DNA of 64,000 nucleotides, from positions 290,077 to 354,076 of the forward strand of contig NZ_RWIJ01000001.1 of assembly GCF_019805165.1 (NCBI RefSeq), written 5' to 3'. The translations under genes were made by a program, and so were the position numbers. Positions 47,518-57,138 of this stretch are shown here, one piece after another; within the stretch, counting starts at the first letter, position 1, and each line of letters begins with the position of its first letter. Below the pieces are notes generated by a model. It did not search any database. It saw only the letters and a program-made list of their open reading frames with translations, and was not told where the DNA came from. The stretch comes from Azospirillum sp. 412522 (lineage in GTDB: Bacteria > Pseudomonadota > Alphaproteobacteria > Azospirillales > Azospirillaceae).

Positions 47518-48207
47518 ATGAAGGCCGCCATCGTCGTTTTCCCCGGCTCCAACCGCGAACGCGACGCCGTCGCCGCGCTGGAGGCCGTCAGCGGGACCAA
47601 GCCGCATCTGGTCTGGCACCGCGACACCGAACTGCCCAAGGTCGACCTGATCGTCGTGCCCGGCGGCTTCTCCTATGGCGATTACCTGCGCTCCGGCGCC
47701 ATGGCGGCGCACTCGCCGATCATGCGCGAGGTGAAGGCGCGGGCCGATCAGGGCGTGCGCGTCCTCGGCGTCTGCAACGGCTTCCAGATCATCACCGAGG
47801 CCGGGCTGCTGCCCGGCGCGCTGATGCGCAACGGCGCCTTGAAGTTCGTCTGCCGCGTCCAGCACCTGCGGGTGGAGAACACCGACAGCCCCTTCACGAA
47901 GAAATACGCGAAGGGCCAGATCGTCCGTTTCCCCGTGGCGCACGGCGACGGCAACTACTGGACCGACGCGGAGACGGTGAAGCGGCTGGACGGCGAAGGC
48001 CAGGTCGCCTTCCGCTATGTCGGCGACGAGGCCAGGGCGGACCCGCGCGGCAACCCGAACGGCTCGGTGTCCGACATCGCCGGCATCTTCAACGCCAAGC
48101 GCACCGTGCTGGGCCTGATGCCGCACCCCGAGGACGCGGTGGAGGCCCTGCACGGCAACACCGACGGCAAGCCCATGTTCGAAGGTCTGGTGGAGGCCCT
48201 GTCGTGA
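47518..48207 (+). CDS. purQ: Phosphoribosylformylglycinamidine synthase subunit PurQ
   Basis: The glutaminase subunit of FGAM synthase in purine synthesis. The 229 residues form a class I amidotransferase: [15 protein letters not shown] at the start, the nucleophile Cys in [10 protein letters not shown], and the His/Glu pair in MPHPEDAVE. It overlaps purL by 4 bp. The usual small partner purS is not directly upstream, where amtB lies, and should be elsewhere. Confidence 0.97.
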   Translation: MKAAIVVFPGSNRERDAVAALEAVSGTKPHLVWHRDTELPKVDLIVVPGGFSYGDYLRSGAMAAHSPIMREVKARADQGVRVLGVCNGFQIITEAGLLPGALMRNGALKFVCRVQHLRVENTDSPFTKKYAKGQIVRFPVAHGDGNYWTDAETVKRLDGEGQVAFRYVGDEARADPRGNPNGSVSDIAGIFNAKRTVLGLMPHPEDAVEALHGNTDGKPMFEGLVEALS

Positions 48208-50429
48208 GCGCTGAAGCTACCAAGGCGCAGGAGCGTCCGGTCAACGCCGAACTCGCCAAGGAGTTCGGCCTGTCCGCCGAGGAATACCGGAATGCCCTGG
48301 ACATCCTGGGCCGCACCCCGACCTTCACCGAACTGGGCATCATCTCGGTCATGTGGTCGGAGCATTGCTCCTACAAGTCGTCCAAGGTCTGGCTGAAGAC
48401 GCTGCCGACCACCGGCCCGCAGGTGATCTGCGGCCCCGGCGAGAACGCCGGCGTGGTCGACATCGGCGACGGCGACGCCGTCATCTTCAAGATGGAAAGC
48501 CACAACCACCCGTCCTACATCGAGCCCTACCAGGGCGCGGCGACGGGCGTGGGCGGCATCCTGCGCGACGTGTTCACCATGGGCGCGCGCCCCATCGCCA
48601 ACATGAACGCGCTGCGCTTCGGCTCTCCCGACCATCCCAAGACCCGCCATCTGGTGTCGGGCGTGGTTGCCGGCATCGGCGGCTACGGCAACTGCGTCGG
48701 CGTGCCGACCGTGGGCGGCGAGACCAACTTCCATCCGGCCTACAACGGCAACATCCTGGTCAACGCCATGACCGTGGGCGTCGCCAAGACCGACAGGATC
48801 TTCTATTCGGCCGCCGCCGGCATCGGCAACCCGGTCGTCTATGTCGGATCCAAGACCGGCCGCGACGGCATCCACGGCGCCACCATGGCGTCTGCCGAGT
48901 TCACCGAGGATTCGGAGGAGAAGCGCCCGACCGTGCAGGTCGGCGACCCCTTCACCGAGAAGCTGCTGATCGAAGCCTGCCTGGAATTGATGGAGACGGA
49001 CGCCATCGTCGCCATCCAGGACATGGGCGCCGCCGGCCTGACCTCCTCCTCGGTCGAGATGGCCGGCAAGGGCGGGCTGGGCATCGAGCTGACGCTCGAC
49101 ACCCTGCCGATGCGCGAACAGGCGATGACGCCCTACGAGATCATGCTCTCCGAAAGCCAGGAGCGCATGCTGATCATCCTGAAGCCCGGCCGCGAGGAGG
49201 TGGCGAAGGCCATCTTCGACAAGTGGGAGCTGGACTTCGCCGTCATCGGCCACCTGACCGACACCGGCAACCTCGTCATCAAGATGTATGGCGAGACCTG
49301 GTGCGACATGCCGATCGCCCCGGTGTCCAACGCCGCCCCGGAATACAACCGCCCGTGGGAGCCGACGCCGAAGGGCGAGGATGTCGCCGACAGCGTGTTC
49401 GACGGCTATTCCGAGGAGCTGGGCGACACACTGACCAAACTGTTCGGCTGCCCCGATCTGGCCTCCAAGCGCTGGATCTGGGAGCAGTATGACAGCCTCG
49501 TCGGCGGCGACACCCGCTTCATGTCGGGTCAGGCCGACGCCGCGGTGGTCCGCGTGCCGGGCCAGGCCAAGGCGGTCGCCATCACCACCGACTGCACCCC
49601 GCGCTACTGCCTCGCCGACCCGGTCGAGGGTGGCCGCCAAGCCGTGGCTGAGGCGTGGCGCAACCTGTCGGCGGTGGGCGCCCTGCCGCTCGCCATTACC
49701 GACAACATGAACTTCGGCAATCCCGAAAAGCCGCGGATCATGGGCCAGTTCGTCGGCGCCGTCCAAGGCATCGGCGAAGCCTGCAAGGTGCTGGACTTCC
49801 CGGTCGTGTCGGGCAACGTCTCGCTCTACAACGAGACCAACGGCGAAGCCATCCTGCCGACTCCCGCCATCGGCGGCGTCGGCATCATGCCTGACGCGAT
49901 GATGGCCGTCGGCATCGCCTTCCGTGGCGAGGGCGACGTGATCCTCGCCGTCGGTGACACGAAGGGCCACATCGGCCAGTCGATCTTCCTGCGCGAAATC
50001 CTCGGACGCGAGGAGGGGGCCCCCCCGCCCGTCGATCTGGCGGTGGAGCGCCGCAACGGCGACTTCGTCCGCGGCCTGATCCATGAGGGTCTGGTGGTGT
50101 CGAGCCACGACGTGGCCGATGGCGGCCTGATCGTCACCATCGCCGAGATGGCGCTGGCCGGTGGCGTCGGCGCCTACCTGACTGGCTTCGACGGCCAGCA
50201 TGTCCGCGTGCTGTTCGGCGAGGACCAGGGCCGCTACGTCCTGGCCGTCCGTCCGGACGTTGCCGCGACGGTGCAGGAGAAGGCCAAGGCGGCGGGTGTT
50301 CCGGTCGCTGTGCTGGGCGAGACCCGCGGTACGTCGCTGTCGGGCCGCGGCGGCGAGATCGTTTCGCTGAAGCGCCTGCGCGATGCCAACGAAGGCTGGC
50401 TGCCGACCTACATGTCGGCCGAGCTGTAA
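48204..50429 (+). CDS. purL: Phosphoribosylformylglycinamidine synthase subunit PurL (small type)
   Basis: The ATP-dependent FGAM synthase catalytic subunit of the PurSQL complex. At 741 residues it is the short form lacking fused glutaminase. Landmarks are [21 protein letters not shown] near the start (His of the active site), the metal and ATP sites in [25 protein letters not shown] (landmarks about 94-118), and [13 protein letters not shown] second half mirrors the first ([19 protein letters not shown]). Translationally coupled to purQ. Confidence 0.97.
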   Translation: MSAEATKAQERPVNAELAKEFGLSAEEYRNALDILGRTPTFTELGIISVMWSEHCSYKSSKVWLKTLPTTGPQVICGPGENAGVVDIGDGDAVIFKMESHNHPSYIEPYQGAATGVGGILRDVFTMGARPIANMNALRFGSPDHPKTRHLVSGVVAGIGGYGNCVGVPTVGGETNFHPAYNGNILVNAMTVGVAKTDRIFYSAAAGIGNPVVYVGSKTGRDGIHGATMASAEFTEDSEEKRPTVQVGDPFTEKLLIEACLELMETDAIVAIQDMGAAGLTSSSVEMAGKGGLGIELTLDTLPMREQAMTPYEIMLSESQERMLIILKPGREEVAKAIFDKWELDFAVIGHLTDTGNLVIKMYGETWCDMPIAPVSNAAPEYNRPWEPTPKGEDVADSVFDGYSEELGDTLTKLFGCPDLASKRWIWEQYDSLVGGDTRFMSGQADAAVVRVPGQAKAVAITTDCTPRYCLADPVEGGRQAVAEAWRNLSAVGALPLAITDNMNFGNPEKPRIMGQFVGAVQGIGEACKVLDFPVVSGNVSLYNETNGEAILPTPAIGGVGIMPDAMMAVGIAFRGEGDVILAVGDTKGHIGQSIFLREILGREEGAPPPVDLAVERRNGDFVRGLIHEGLVVSSHDVADGGLIVTIAEMALAGGVGAYLTGFDGQHVRVLFGEDQGRYVLAVRPDVAATVQEKAKAAGVPVAVLGETRGTSLSGRGGEIVSLKRLRDANEGWLPTYMSAEL

Positions 50430-50472
50430 GGGGACAGCCGTAAGAAGGCCGGGCTGTCGGAAGCCGGGTCAT

Positions 50473-50521
50473 GGAAAGGCCGACGGGGCTGCTTCACGCG
50501 AGGCGGCCCCGTTGCCTTTCC
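50473..50521 (+). terminator. Terminator-like hairpin after purL
   Basis: A long interrupted stem (GGAAAGGC ... ACGGGGC with GCCCCGT ... GCCTTTCC) has no T run. Confidence 0.5.
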
Positions 50522-50641
50522 GGCCGGGGAGCGGCGCATGGCTTCGCAGACATCCTCCATCATGTACATACCGGCAAATCGCGCTAAACTCGCTGTCCAA
50601 AGCGGTTGGATCGGCGTCTGACTGCGCCTGGAGGCGGGGGA

Positions 50642-51466
50642 ATGGGGTTTTCAGTCACCTTCTGGGGCGTGCGTGGCACGATTCCCTGCCCGATGGCCTC
50701 GCATCTGGGTTTCGGCGGCAACACCTCCTGTGTCGAAGTACAGGCGGGGAAGCAGCGGATCATCTTCGACGCCGGCACCGGGCTGCGGATGCTGGGGCGC
50801 AAGCTTCTGGCCGAAGGGGTGACCGGCGCCACGCTGTTGCTCAGCCATACCCACCTGGATCACATCAGCGGCTTTCCCTTCTTCGCGCCGGCCTACACCA
50901 AGGGCTTCGGCCTGCGGGTGATCTCCGGCCATCTGACCGGCAGTCCCGACATCGAATCGGTGATGGCCCGCCAGATGGAACGGCCGCTGTTTCCGGTGCC
51001 GTTGCGCACCATGGGCGGCGACCTCAGCTTTCTGGAGGTTCCGCCCGGCCACAGCTTCAAGCTGGAAGGCGGGGTCCGCATCCACACCGTGGCGTTGAAC
51101 CATCCGGACGGCGCCACCGGCTACCGGATCGAATATCAGGGCCGGTCCGTCGCCTATGTCACCGACACCGAGCATGTGCCGGACCAGCCCGACCGCAACA
51201 TCCTCAATCTCGTGGATGGGGTTGATCTGCTGCTCTACGATGCGACCTACACCGACGAGGAATGGGTACAGCGAATTGGGTGGGGACATTCCACCTGGAT
51301 GGAGGCTGTGCGGATCGCCCGCGCGGCCCATGTGAAGACGCTGGGCCTGTTCCACCACGATCCCGACCATGACGACGCCACCATGCAGCGGATCGAGGCG
51401 GCGGCCCAGGCCGAATTCCCGAACTGCTTCGCCGCGCGCGAGGGCATGACGGTCCCCCTCGACTGA
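50642..51466 (+). CDS. Metallo-beta-lactamase fold hydrolase
   Basis: A 274-residue MBL-fold protein. The HxHxDH metal motif is SHTHLDHISGFPFF (about 75-88). Further ligands are in VALNHPDG and the DTEH and YDATYTDEEW segments, with a final FHHDPDHDD. The opening VTFWGVRGTIPCP with GGNTSCVEV is typical of the PhnP/RNase Z-like cyclic-nucleotide or phosphodiester subgroup. Substrate is unknown. GGAGGCGGGGG precedes ATG 50642. Confidence 0.9.
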   Translation: MGFSVTFWGVRGTIPCPMASHLGFGGNTSCVEVQAGKQRIIFDAGTGLRMLGRKLLAEGVTGATLLLSHTHLDHISGFPFFAPAYTKGFGLRVISGHLTGSPDIESVMARQMERPLFPVPLRTMGGDLSFLEVPPGHSFKLEGGVRIHTVALNHPDGATGYRIEYQGRSVAYVTDTEHVPDQPDRNILNLVDGVDLLLYDATYTDEEWVQRIGWGHSTWMEAVRIARAAHVKTLGLFHHDPDHDDATMQRIEAAAQAEFPNCFAAREGMTVPLD

Positions 51467-51499
51467 GCCCGCCTCCAGGCTCCCCCCACTTCGGGTATC

Positions 51500-52726
51500 A
51501 TGACAGCCACCATCCTGATCCTGTTCACCGGCACCTACCTGGGTATGGCGCTGGGGCGCTTCCCTGGTCTCAGCATCGACCGCACCGGCATCGCTTTGGT
51601 CGCGGCGATCCTGCTTCTGGCGACCGGCGCGCTCGACACCACGCAGCTGGTGGCGGCGGTCGATTTTCCGACGATCTTCATCCTGCTGGGGCTGATGATC
51701 CTGTCGGCGCAATATGCCGGCAGCGGCTTCTACGACTGGTGCGCGCTGAAGGTGGCGCAGGCCGCGAATTCTCCGGCCCGGCTGCTGGCGGTGATCGTGC
51801 TGGTTGCCGGCGGCCTGTCGGCGGTGCTGGCGAATGACGTGGTGGTCTTCGCCATGACGCCGATGCTGTGTGTGGGACTACAGGCGCGCAAGCTGGACCC
51901 GCGGCCCTACCTGATCGGGCTGGCCGGAGCGGCCAACGCCGGATCGGCGGCGACGGTGATCGGCAACCCGCAGAACATCCTGATCGGGCAGGTCGGACAT
52001 CTCGATTTCTGGCGCTTCCTGGCGGTCTGCGCCGGCCCGGCCCTGGCCGCCATGATCATCGTCTATGTCACCGTTCTGCTGGTGTGGCGCGGCCGCTTCG
52101 GCGAGCCCGAAGGCAAGGGGCAGGTGGCGCCGGTGACGCTCGACCGCTGGCAATTGGGCAAGGCGGTGGCGGCGACGCTGGCCCTGCTGGTGCTGTTCAC
52201 CCGCGACATCCCGCAGGAACATGCGGTCCTGCTGATCGCCGGCATCATGATGATCAGCCGCCGCATGGCCAGCCGCGACATGCTGGGCATGGTCGACTGG
52301 CATCTTCTGGTGCTGTTCGCCGCGCTCTTCGCCATCAACCATGCGCTGGGGCTGACCGGCATCCCCGCGGCTCTGGTCGGTGATCTGCGGGCGGTGGGCT
52401 GGCTCCCCGACCGGCTGGCGGTGATGCTGCCGCTGTCGCTGGCCGGCAGCAACACCATCGGCAACGTCCCGGCGGTGATCCTGCTGCTGGCCGCCTGGCC
52501 GTCTCCGCCGGAAGGGGCGCTCTACGGTCTGGCGCTGCTGTCGACCCTGGCCGGCAATCTGCTGCTGCCGGGCAGCCTCGCCAACATCATCGTGGCGGAG
52601 CGGGCGGCGGCGTCCGGCGTCCGGCTGGGCTTCGTCGAGCATGCCCGCTGCGGCGTGCCGATGGCGCTGCTGTCGATGGCGGTGGCTGCGGTCTGGCTGT
52701 GGGCCGGCGGCTGGATGGGGCTGTGA
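51500..52726 (+). CDS. SLC13/ArsB/NhaD-superfamily ion transporter
   Basis: A 408-residue inner-membrane carrier of the ion transporter superfamily with about 11-12 helices. The N-terminal half has DFPTIFILLGLMILSAQYAGSGFYDW and VLANDVVVFAMTPMLCVG. The core AANAGSAATVIGNPQNILIG carries the N-P-Q-N helix break that binds ion and anion. The second half repeats it as SLAGSNTIGNVPAVILLLA. Substrate could be arsenite, a dicarboxylate, sulfate or sodium; no ars genes are adjacent. Confidence 0.88.
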   Translation: MTATILILFTGTYLGMALGRFPGLSIDRTGIALVAAILLLATGALDTTQLVAAVDFPTIFILLGLMILSAQYAGSGFYDWCALKVAQAANSPARLLAVIVLVAGGLSAVLANDVVVFAMTPMLCVGLQARKLDPRPYLIGLAGAANAGSAATVIGNPQNILIGQVGHLDFWRFLAVCAGPALAAMIIVYVTVLLVWRGRFGEPEGKGQVAPVTLDRWQLGKAVAATLALLVLFTRDIPQEHAVLLIAGIMMISRRMASRDMLGMVDWHLLVLFAALFAINHALGLTGIPAALVGDLRAVGWLPDRLAVMLPLSLAGSNTIGNVPAVILLLAAWPSPPEGALYGLALLSTLAGNLLLPGSLANIIVAERAAASGVRLGFVEHARCGVPMALLSMAVAAVWLWAGGWMGL

Positions 52727-52794
52727 AAGGCAGGCCCTGACCGTCATGGGCGCAAAGCTCTTCTGCGGCCTGCGGCAAATGGGGTACTCTGTTC

Positions 52795-54051
52795 GTGCAC
52801 GATCGTATGTGCGCGGGGGTGGGGGGCATTGTGGGTCTGGTCGGTCAGTTTCTTGAGTTCATCGAAAGCGCCCCGAACCAATCGCTGCGCTCGCTGAGCG
52901 ACCGGGTTCTGCGCAAGTGCCGCGAGCTGACGGGGGCGGAAGCCGGTACGATCTTCATGCTGCGGGGGCAGGGGCGGCACCGGCATCTGGATGCGGTCAG
53001 CGTTCAGAACGACGTGATCAGGGCCAAACCGACCCTGTTTTCCGTCCCGGTCAGCCAAGCCTCCATCGTCGGCTATGTGGCGGCAACCGGCGAGACCCTT
53101 CTGCTCGAAGACGCCTATGCCATCCCGGAGGGTCGGCCCTACAGCTTCAACCCCGCCTTCGACCAGCGCACGGGGTATCGCACCCGCTCGATGATGGCTT
53201 TCGCGCTCAAGGGCTTCCGTGATCGGCCCATCGGCGTGGTGCAACTGATCAACCGCCACCCGGTCGAGGGGCCGCCCGCCTTCCTGTCCGATCATGAGCA
53301 GATGATCGCTCCGGTGAACCACATCGTCGGCCGGGCGCTGGAACGCGCCGCGACGCTGGAGCGGCTGACCGAGCGCAACCGCGCCCTGACCAGGGAGCGC
53401 CGCCGCGTCGCCGAGCTTCAGGCGGAAACCGAACGCGCCTTCATGGTGTCGGTCAATTTGCTGGCCCGCGCCGCCGAGGTCCACGACGAGGACACCGGCA
53501 ACCATATCCTGCGCGTCAACGAGTATTCCTACGCGCTGGCGACCTGGGCCGGCTGCAGCCGCGCCTTTTGCGCCGAAATCCGTTTTTCCGCCGCCCTGCA
53601 CGACGTCGGCAAGATGAGCGTCGACCAGGCCGTGCTGCACAAGAAGGGCCGGCTGGACGAACGCGAATTGGCGGAAATGCAGCGCCATCCGGTCTACGGC
53701 CACGATATCCTGATCGCATCGGACCGGCTGAAGATGGCTGCCGAGATCGCGCTGTACCACCACGAGCAATGGGCCGGCACCGGCTATCCCTTTGGTCTGA
53801 AGGGAGAGGAAATTCCGCTTGCCGCCCGCGTCGTCGCCATCGCCGACTGCTATGATGCGCTGCGCAGCGCCCGGCCCTACAAGCCGTCTTTCAGCCATGA
53901 GAAGACGGTCGACATTCTGCTGAGGGGGGACGACCGCCTGAACCCCACGGTCCATTTCGACCCACGCCTGCTGGCGCTGTTCGCCAGCCGCCACGCGGAG
54001 TTCGATGAAATCTGGGAGCGGCTGAAGGATCAGGAAAAGCTGACGGCCTGA
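52795..54051 (+). CDS. GAF-HD-GYP cyclic-di-GMP phosphodiesterase-like protein
   Basis: A 418-residue cytoplasmic protein with an N-terminal GAF sensor (about 20-190: DRVLRKCRELTGAEAGTIFML, GYVAATGETLLLEDAYAI) and a coiled linker (LTERNRALTRERRRVAELQAE). A C-terminal HD-GYP domain follows (about 225-400). The metal motif is LHDVGKM; the signature reads HHEQWAGTGYPFGLKGEEIP, keeping GYP but with Ala where Asp or Asn usually precedes the G of DGxGYP. Activity is likely but should be tested. The start is GTG 52795, ATG 52807 or GTG 52831; the last has TGGGGGG just upstream. Confidence 0.9.
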   Translation: MHDRMCAGVGGIVGLVGQFLEFIESAPNQSLRSLSDRVLRKCRELTGAEAGTIFMLRGQGRHRHLDAVSVQNDVIRAKPTLFSVPVSQASIVGYVAATGETLLLEDAYAIPEGRPYSFNPAFDQRTGYRTRSMMAFALKGFRDRPIGVVQLINRHPVEGPPAFLSDHEQMIAPVNHIVGRALERAATLERLTERNRALTRERRRVAELQAETERAFMVSVNLLARAAEVHDEDTGNHILRVNEYSYALATWAGCSRAFCAEIRFSAALHDVGKMSVDQAVLHKKGRLDERELAEMQRHPVYGHDILIASDRLKMAAEIALYHHEQWAGTGYPFGLKGEEIPLAARVVAIADCYDALRSARPYKPSFSHEKTVDILLRGDDRLNPTVHFDPRLLALFASRHAEFDEIWERLKDQEKLTA

Positions 54052-54104
54052 GGGAGGGGCGGCGGTCCGCGGCCGGCCGCCCATCTCCCAGGCTAAGCAC
54101 CGTG

Positions 54105-54716
54105 TTACTCGGCCGGATTGGCGGCGGCGAGCGCGCGGCGGCGAACCCAGCGGATGCTCTTGACGGCGAGCCACAGGCCGCCGATGGCGAGGCCGGTCAG
54201 CAGCAGGATCTTCGGACCGTCCTCGCCGATCGCAGCGGCGGCTTCACCGAACAGGTAACCCGCGCCGGCGAAGCTCCAGGCCCAGATACCGGCGGCGATG
54301 AAGTTCCAGAACAGGAAGCGGGACCACGGCATACCGGAGGTGCCGATGGCGACCGACGCGATGTTGCGCACGCCGTAGAGGAAGCGGAAGACCAGGATGA
54401 AGGCGACGCCGTATTTCTCCAGCCAGCGCAGCACCCGGCAGGCGTGGGCATCGGCGGAGGGGAAGCGGGCCAGCGCCTTCTTGCCCCAGCGGCGGCCCAT
54501 CCAGAACCAGACCTGATCGCCCAGGAAGCTGCCGACCCACACCGAACCGACCAGCCAGTATAGATTGACGATACCGAGCTTGGCGCCCATCCCGCCGAAG
54601 ATTACAAATGTTTCACCTTCAAAAAAGGCCCAGACAAAGGCCATCGGGTAAAAGGCATTCCCCCAATCCTGCAACCAAGTGATCCAGTCCAAAGCTCCCT
54701 CCGGGAGACGTCGCAT
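54105..54716 (-). CDS. DedA family membrane protein
   Basis: A 203-residue protein of the DedA/VTT family, linked to lipid-carrier (undecaprenyl phosphate) flipping and membrane homeostasis. It has about five hydrophobic segments. Conserved motifs are FFEGETFVIFGG (the acidic residue), GDQVWFWMGRRWG, and RFLYGVRNIASVAIGTSGM with the essential Arg and Gly. It converges on the HD-GYP gene. Confidence 0.92.
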   Translation of the reverse strand: MRRLPEGALDWITWLQDWGNAFYPMAFVWAFFEGETFVIFGGMGAKLGIVNLYWLVGSVWVGSFLGDQVWFWMGRRWGKKALARFPSADAHACRVLRWLEKYGVAFILVFRFLYGVRNIASVAIGTSGMPWSRFLFWNFIAAGIWAWSFAGAGYLFGEAAAAIGEDGPKILLLTGLAIGGLWLAVKSIRWVRRRALAAANPAE

Positions 54717-54868
54717 GTGGGTTCGGCGAGCCCATTGGCGCTTTGCAGCCGCTTTATTGTGCGATGCGGCATGTAGGGCGTGGGCTGGGAACGATCATGA
54801 CATAAAGCCGCGCCGTTTGTCTCGGAAACTTTATTGACTAAGGGGCGGCCCCAGCAGTGAGACCCGGA

Positions 54869-55324
54869 TCAGAAGTCGTCGCCCGAAAGCTCGCCCACCG
54901 CCTGCCGTGCGGCACGCAGAAGGGCAGGGTTCGGTTCCGGCGCACTGTCGCCGTCCTCACCCTCCGTGTCGCTGCGGTCCGGCGCGGCGCGGCGCTTCAG
55001 TTCGCGGGCGGTTTCGATCAGCAGATGGGCCAGCCGCTGGTCGGGCAGCGCCTGCACCAGCGCCCGCAGTTCCGGGTTCGACAACGCCGCCGGATCGAAG
55101 GCCGGCGGGGGCGGAGGAGGGGCGGGCGGAGCGAGCGGCAGGGTCGCGACATTGGTCGCCAGTGCCGCCCTGGACAGCGGAACGGCCTCCCGCACCACAT
55201 CGACCGCGACCTGTGCGGCCATCGTCGAGGGTGCGCCACCCGGCGCGGCAGCCCGCGCGCGGCGCGGCTTGCGCACCGGCTCGCTCTCCGGCAGGTCGTC
55301 GAACAGAAGCCGTTGGACGCTCAT
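54869..55324 (-). CDS. Hypothetical Pro/Ala-rich protein
   Basis: A 151-residue protein of unknown function. It starts MSVQRLLFDDLPESEPVRKPRRA, then has an Ala-rich helix, a proline tract (PPAPPPPPPAF), the helical NPELRALVQALPDQRLAHLLIET, and an acidic C-terminus. No known motif is seen. Codon use fits the genome. Possibly a small scaffold or regulator. Confidence 0.6.
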   Translation of the reverse strand: MSVQRLLFDDLPESEPVRKPRRARAAAPGGAPSTMAAQVAVDVVREAVPLSRAALATNVATLPLAPPAPPPPPPAFDPAALSNPELRALVQALPDQRLAHLLIETARELKRRAAPDRSDTEGEDGDSAPEPNPALLRAARQAVGELSGDDF

Positions 55325-55470
55325 CGCTGCAGATGCCCCCTGCGCTCCATCAATGCCGCCAGCGCTGCGGCGGCCAAAGCCTGTTCACTCGCGGTTTGCG
55401 ATGTGTTCTCTTTTCATTCTAGGAACCGCGGTCGGTTTGTCGAGTGGATTCTGAGGACTATGCCTGGGGC

Positions 55471-55929
55471 CTATGGTTGAGGGCTGTGCTGGACGGACAC
55501 CGCCTCCAGGAAGCGCTCGGGTCGCAGGACCCGTGTGCCGCCGGCCCGGCGCACCGACAGAAGCTGGCGGTCGACCGTCACCAGCCAGGGCACCGAACCG
55601 CCGATGGCCGCCGCCAGGAACATGTCGTCCTCCGGATCGCGGCACAGGCGCCCGACCGTCGCCGGCACCACGAGCGCCGTTCCGGTCCTGATCCGCTCCA
55701 GAAAAGCGCGGCGATCGGCCGCGGCGGCATAGCGGTCGAAGGTGGGGCGCATCAGCACCTCATCCAGTTCCGCCAGCGTTTCGGTGCTGCCGACGAGGCC
55801 TTGGTCACCGCACACCAGCTCCACGCACCGCCGGATCGCATCGTGGCGCCGGGCCGCGCTGCTGCCCAGCAGGGCGTAGGCCACCAGGATGTTGGTGTCG
55901 AGCACGGCCCGGACCGGTGGGCGAACCAT
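55471..55929 (-). CDS. PIN domain ribonuclease (TIGR00305-type toxin-like)
   Basis: A 152-residue PIN-domain protein (MVRPPVRAVLDTNILVAY). The acidic catalytic residues are in VLDTN, ETLAELDEV, CRDPEDDMFLAAA and LVTVDRQLL, all present. The pattern is of the 'putative toxin component, PIN family' group. No antitoxin-like gene is found upstream or downstream, so either the antitoxin is elsewhere or the protein is not part of a toxin-antitoxin pair. ATG 55959 is an alternative start with AATATATCA just before it and no RBS. Confidence 0.85.
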   Translation of the reverse strand: MVRPPVRAVLDTNILVAYALLGSSAARRHDAIRRCVELVCGDQGLVGSTETLAELDEVLMRPTFDRYAAAADRRAFLERIRTGTALVVPATVGRLCRDPEDDMFLAAAIGGSVPWLVTVDRQLLSVRRAGGTRVLRPERFLEAVSVQHSPQP

Positions 55930-56087
55930 GCCGGCGGCGGCGTTGTCGAGGCTGAACATTGATATATTGCAGAACCATAGCGGTTGAAGTCGTCGGGCCC
56001 GATGCGAAGCGTCTGTTGTGAGCAGGGACGCTTTGCGGTAAGAAACCCGCAAGGTGTGAACGGAACCTTTAAGACGGAAGTATCGGC

Positions 56088-56447
56088 ATGACCAGCATCC
56101 TCGTCGTCGACGACAGCCGACTGGCGCGCAACATGGTCTCCAGCGTCATCGCCTCACTGCGGCCCGACTGGACCATCGTCACGGCGGCAAGCGGCGAAGA
56201 GGGGCTGGAGATCGTCGGCGACGTGCCGCCGGTCGCCGCCATCGTCGATTACAACATGCCGGGCATGGACGGGCTGACGCTGGCCGAACGGCTGAAGGAA
56301 CGATTCGCCGGCCTGCCCATCGGCCTGCTGACCGCCAACGTCCAGGACACGCTTAAGCGCAGGGCGGAGACGCTGGGCATCCGCTTCATCGCCAAGCCGA
56401 TCACCTCGGACAAGATCCGCGATTTCCTCGCCGCAGCCGGGCAGTGA
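56088..56447 (+). CDS. Single-domain response regulator (CheY-like)
   Basis: A 119-residue receiver domain. The acidic pair is in ILVVDDSRLAR (Asp8/Asp9), the phosphoacceptor Asp in AIVDYNMPGMDG (about 55), Thr/Ser in LLTANVQD, and Lys in FIAKPIT (about 105). No output domain. It overlaps or abuts the CheC-like gene that follows, a natural phosphatase for it, so the pair may act as a small regulatory module. Confidence 0.95.
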   Translation: MTSILVVDDSRLARNMVSSVIASLRPDWTIVTAASGEEGLEIVGDVPPVAAIVDYNMPGMDGLTLAERLKERFAGLPIGLLTANVQDTLKRRAETLGIRFIAKPITSDKIRDFLAAAGQ

Positions 56448-56452
56448 CGCCG

Positions 56453-57106
56453 ATGGCCGCGCCCGGAACCACCGAGTCCGCCTCCGCCCCGTCACCCGAA
56501 GACCCGCTGCGCCTCGACGCCGACGAGGCCGACGCCATCGCCGAACTGTTCAACATCGGCATGGGCGAACCGGCCGCGGCACTCAGCTCGATGCTTGGCG
56601 AGGAGGTGCATCTGTCGGTGCCGTCCTTTGCGGTCTCGACCCGCGCCCGCATCACCAGCGAGGTCGGCGACGAGTTGGAGGGCGAGCAGCCGGTTTGCGC
56701 CGTGCGGGGCGCCTTCACCGGCCCCTTCACCGGCGAAGCGATGCTGATCTTTCCCGAACGCGGCACGCTGGCCCTGGTCGGCCGCCTCGTCCCCGTCGAT
56801 CCCACCGTCGAGGCGCCGGGCGAGACGGAGCAGGACGCGCTGACCGAGATCGGCAACATCATCCTGAACGGCTGCCTTGCCAGCCTGTCCAACCTGATCG
56901 GCGGCGAATTGTCGGGCGCGGTGCCTGGCTATCGCGCCGGAGTGCCGGCGGCGCTCATCGGCTCCGCCACAGACCCGGTGCTGTTCGTGCGCATCGACAT
57001 GGCCCTGGCGGCGGGCGATGCCCGCGGGCATGCGCTGTTCCTGCTGGACATCGCCTCGCTGGATGCCTTCCGCGCGGCGATCCGGCAGGCTTTGGCGGGG
57101 CTGTGA
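56453..57106 (+). CDS. cheC: CheC family CheY-P phosphatase-like protein
   Basis: A 217-residue CheC/CheX/FliY-family protein. Two active-site helices are recognisable: ADAIAELFNIGMGEPAAAL near the start (E and N of E-x-x-N) and LTEIGNIILNGCLASLSNLIG (about 125-145). CheC dephosphorylates CheY-P. The GTG at 56444 overlaps the stop of the response regulator (GTGA); ATG 56453 is three codons later. Translational coupling to the regulator supports a working pair. Confidence 0.88.
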   Translation: MAAPGTTESASAPSPEDPLRLDADEADAIAELFNIGMGEPAAALSSMLGEEVHLSVPSFAVSTRARITSEVGDELEGEQPVCAVRGAFTGPFTGEAMLIFPERGTLALVGRLVPVDPTVEAPGETEQDALTEIGNIILNGCLASLSNLIGGELSGAVPGYRAGVPAALIGSATDPVLFVRIDMALAAGDARGHALFLLDIASLDAFRAAIRQALAGL

Positions 57107-57109
57107 AAC

Positions 57110-57129
57110 GGGGGGCGCGAACGCCCCCC
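57110..57129. terminator. Hairpin between cheC and glyS
   Basis: GGGGGGCG pairs with CGCCCCCC around CGAA, between convergent genes, without a T run. Confidence 0.5.
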
Positions 57130-57138
57130 ACCCGATGC

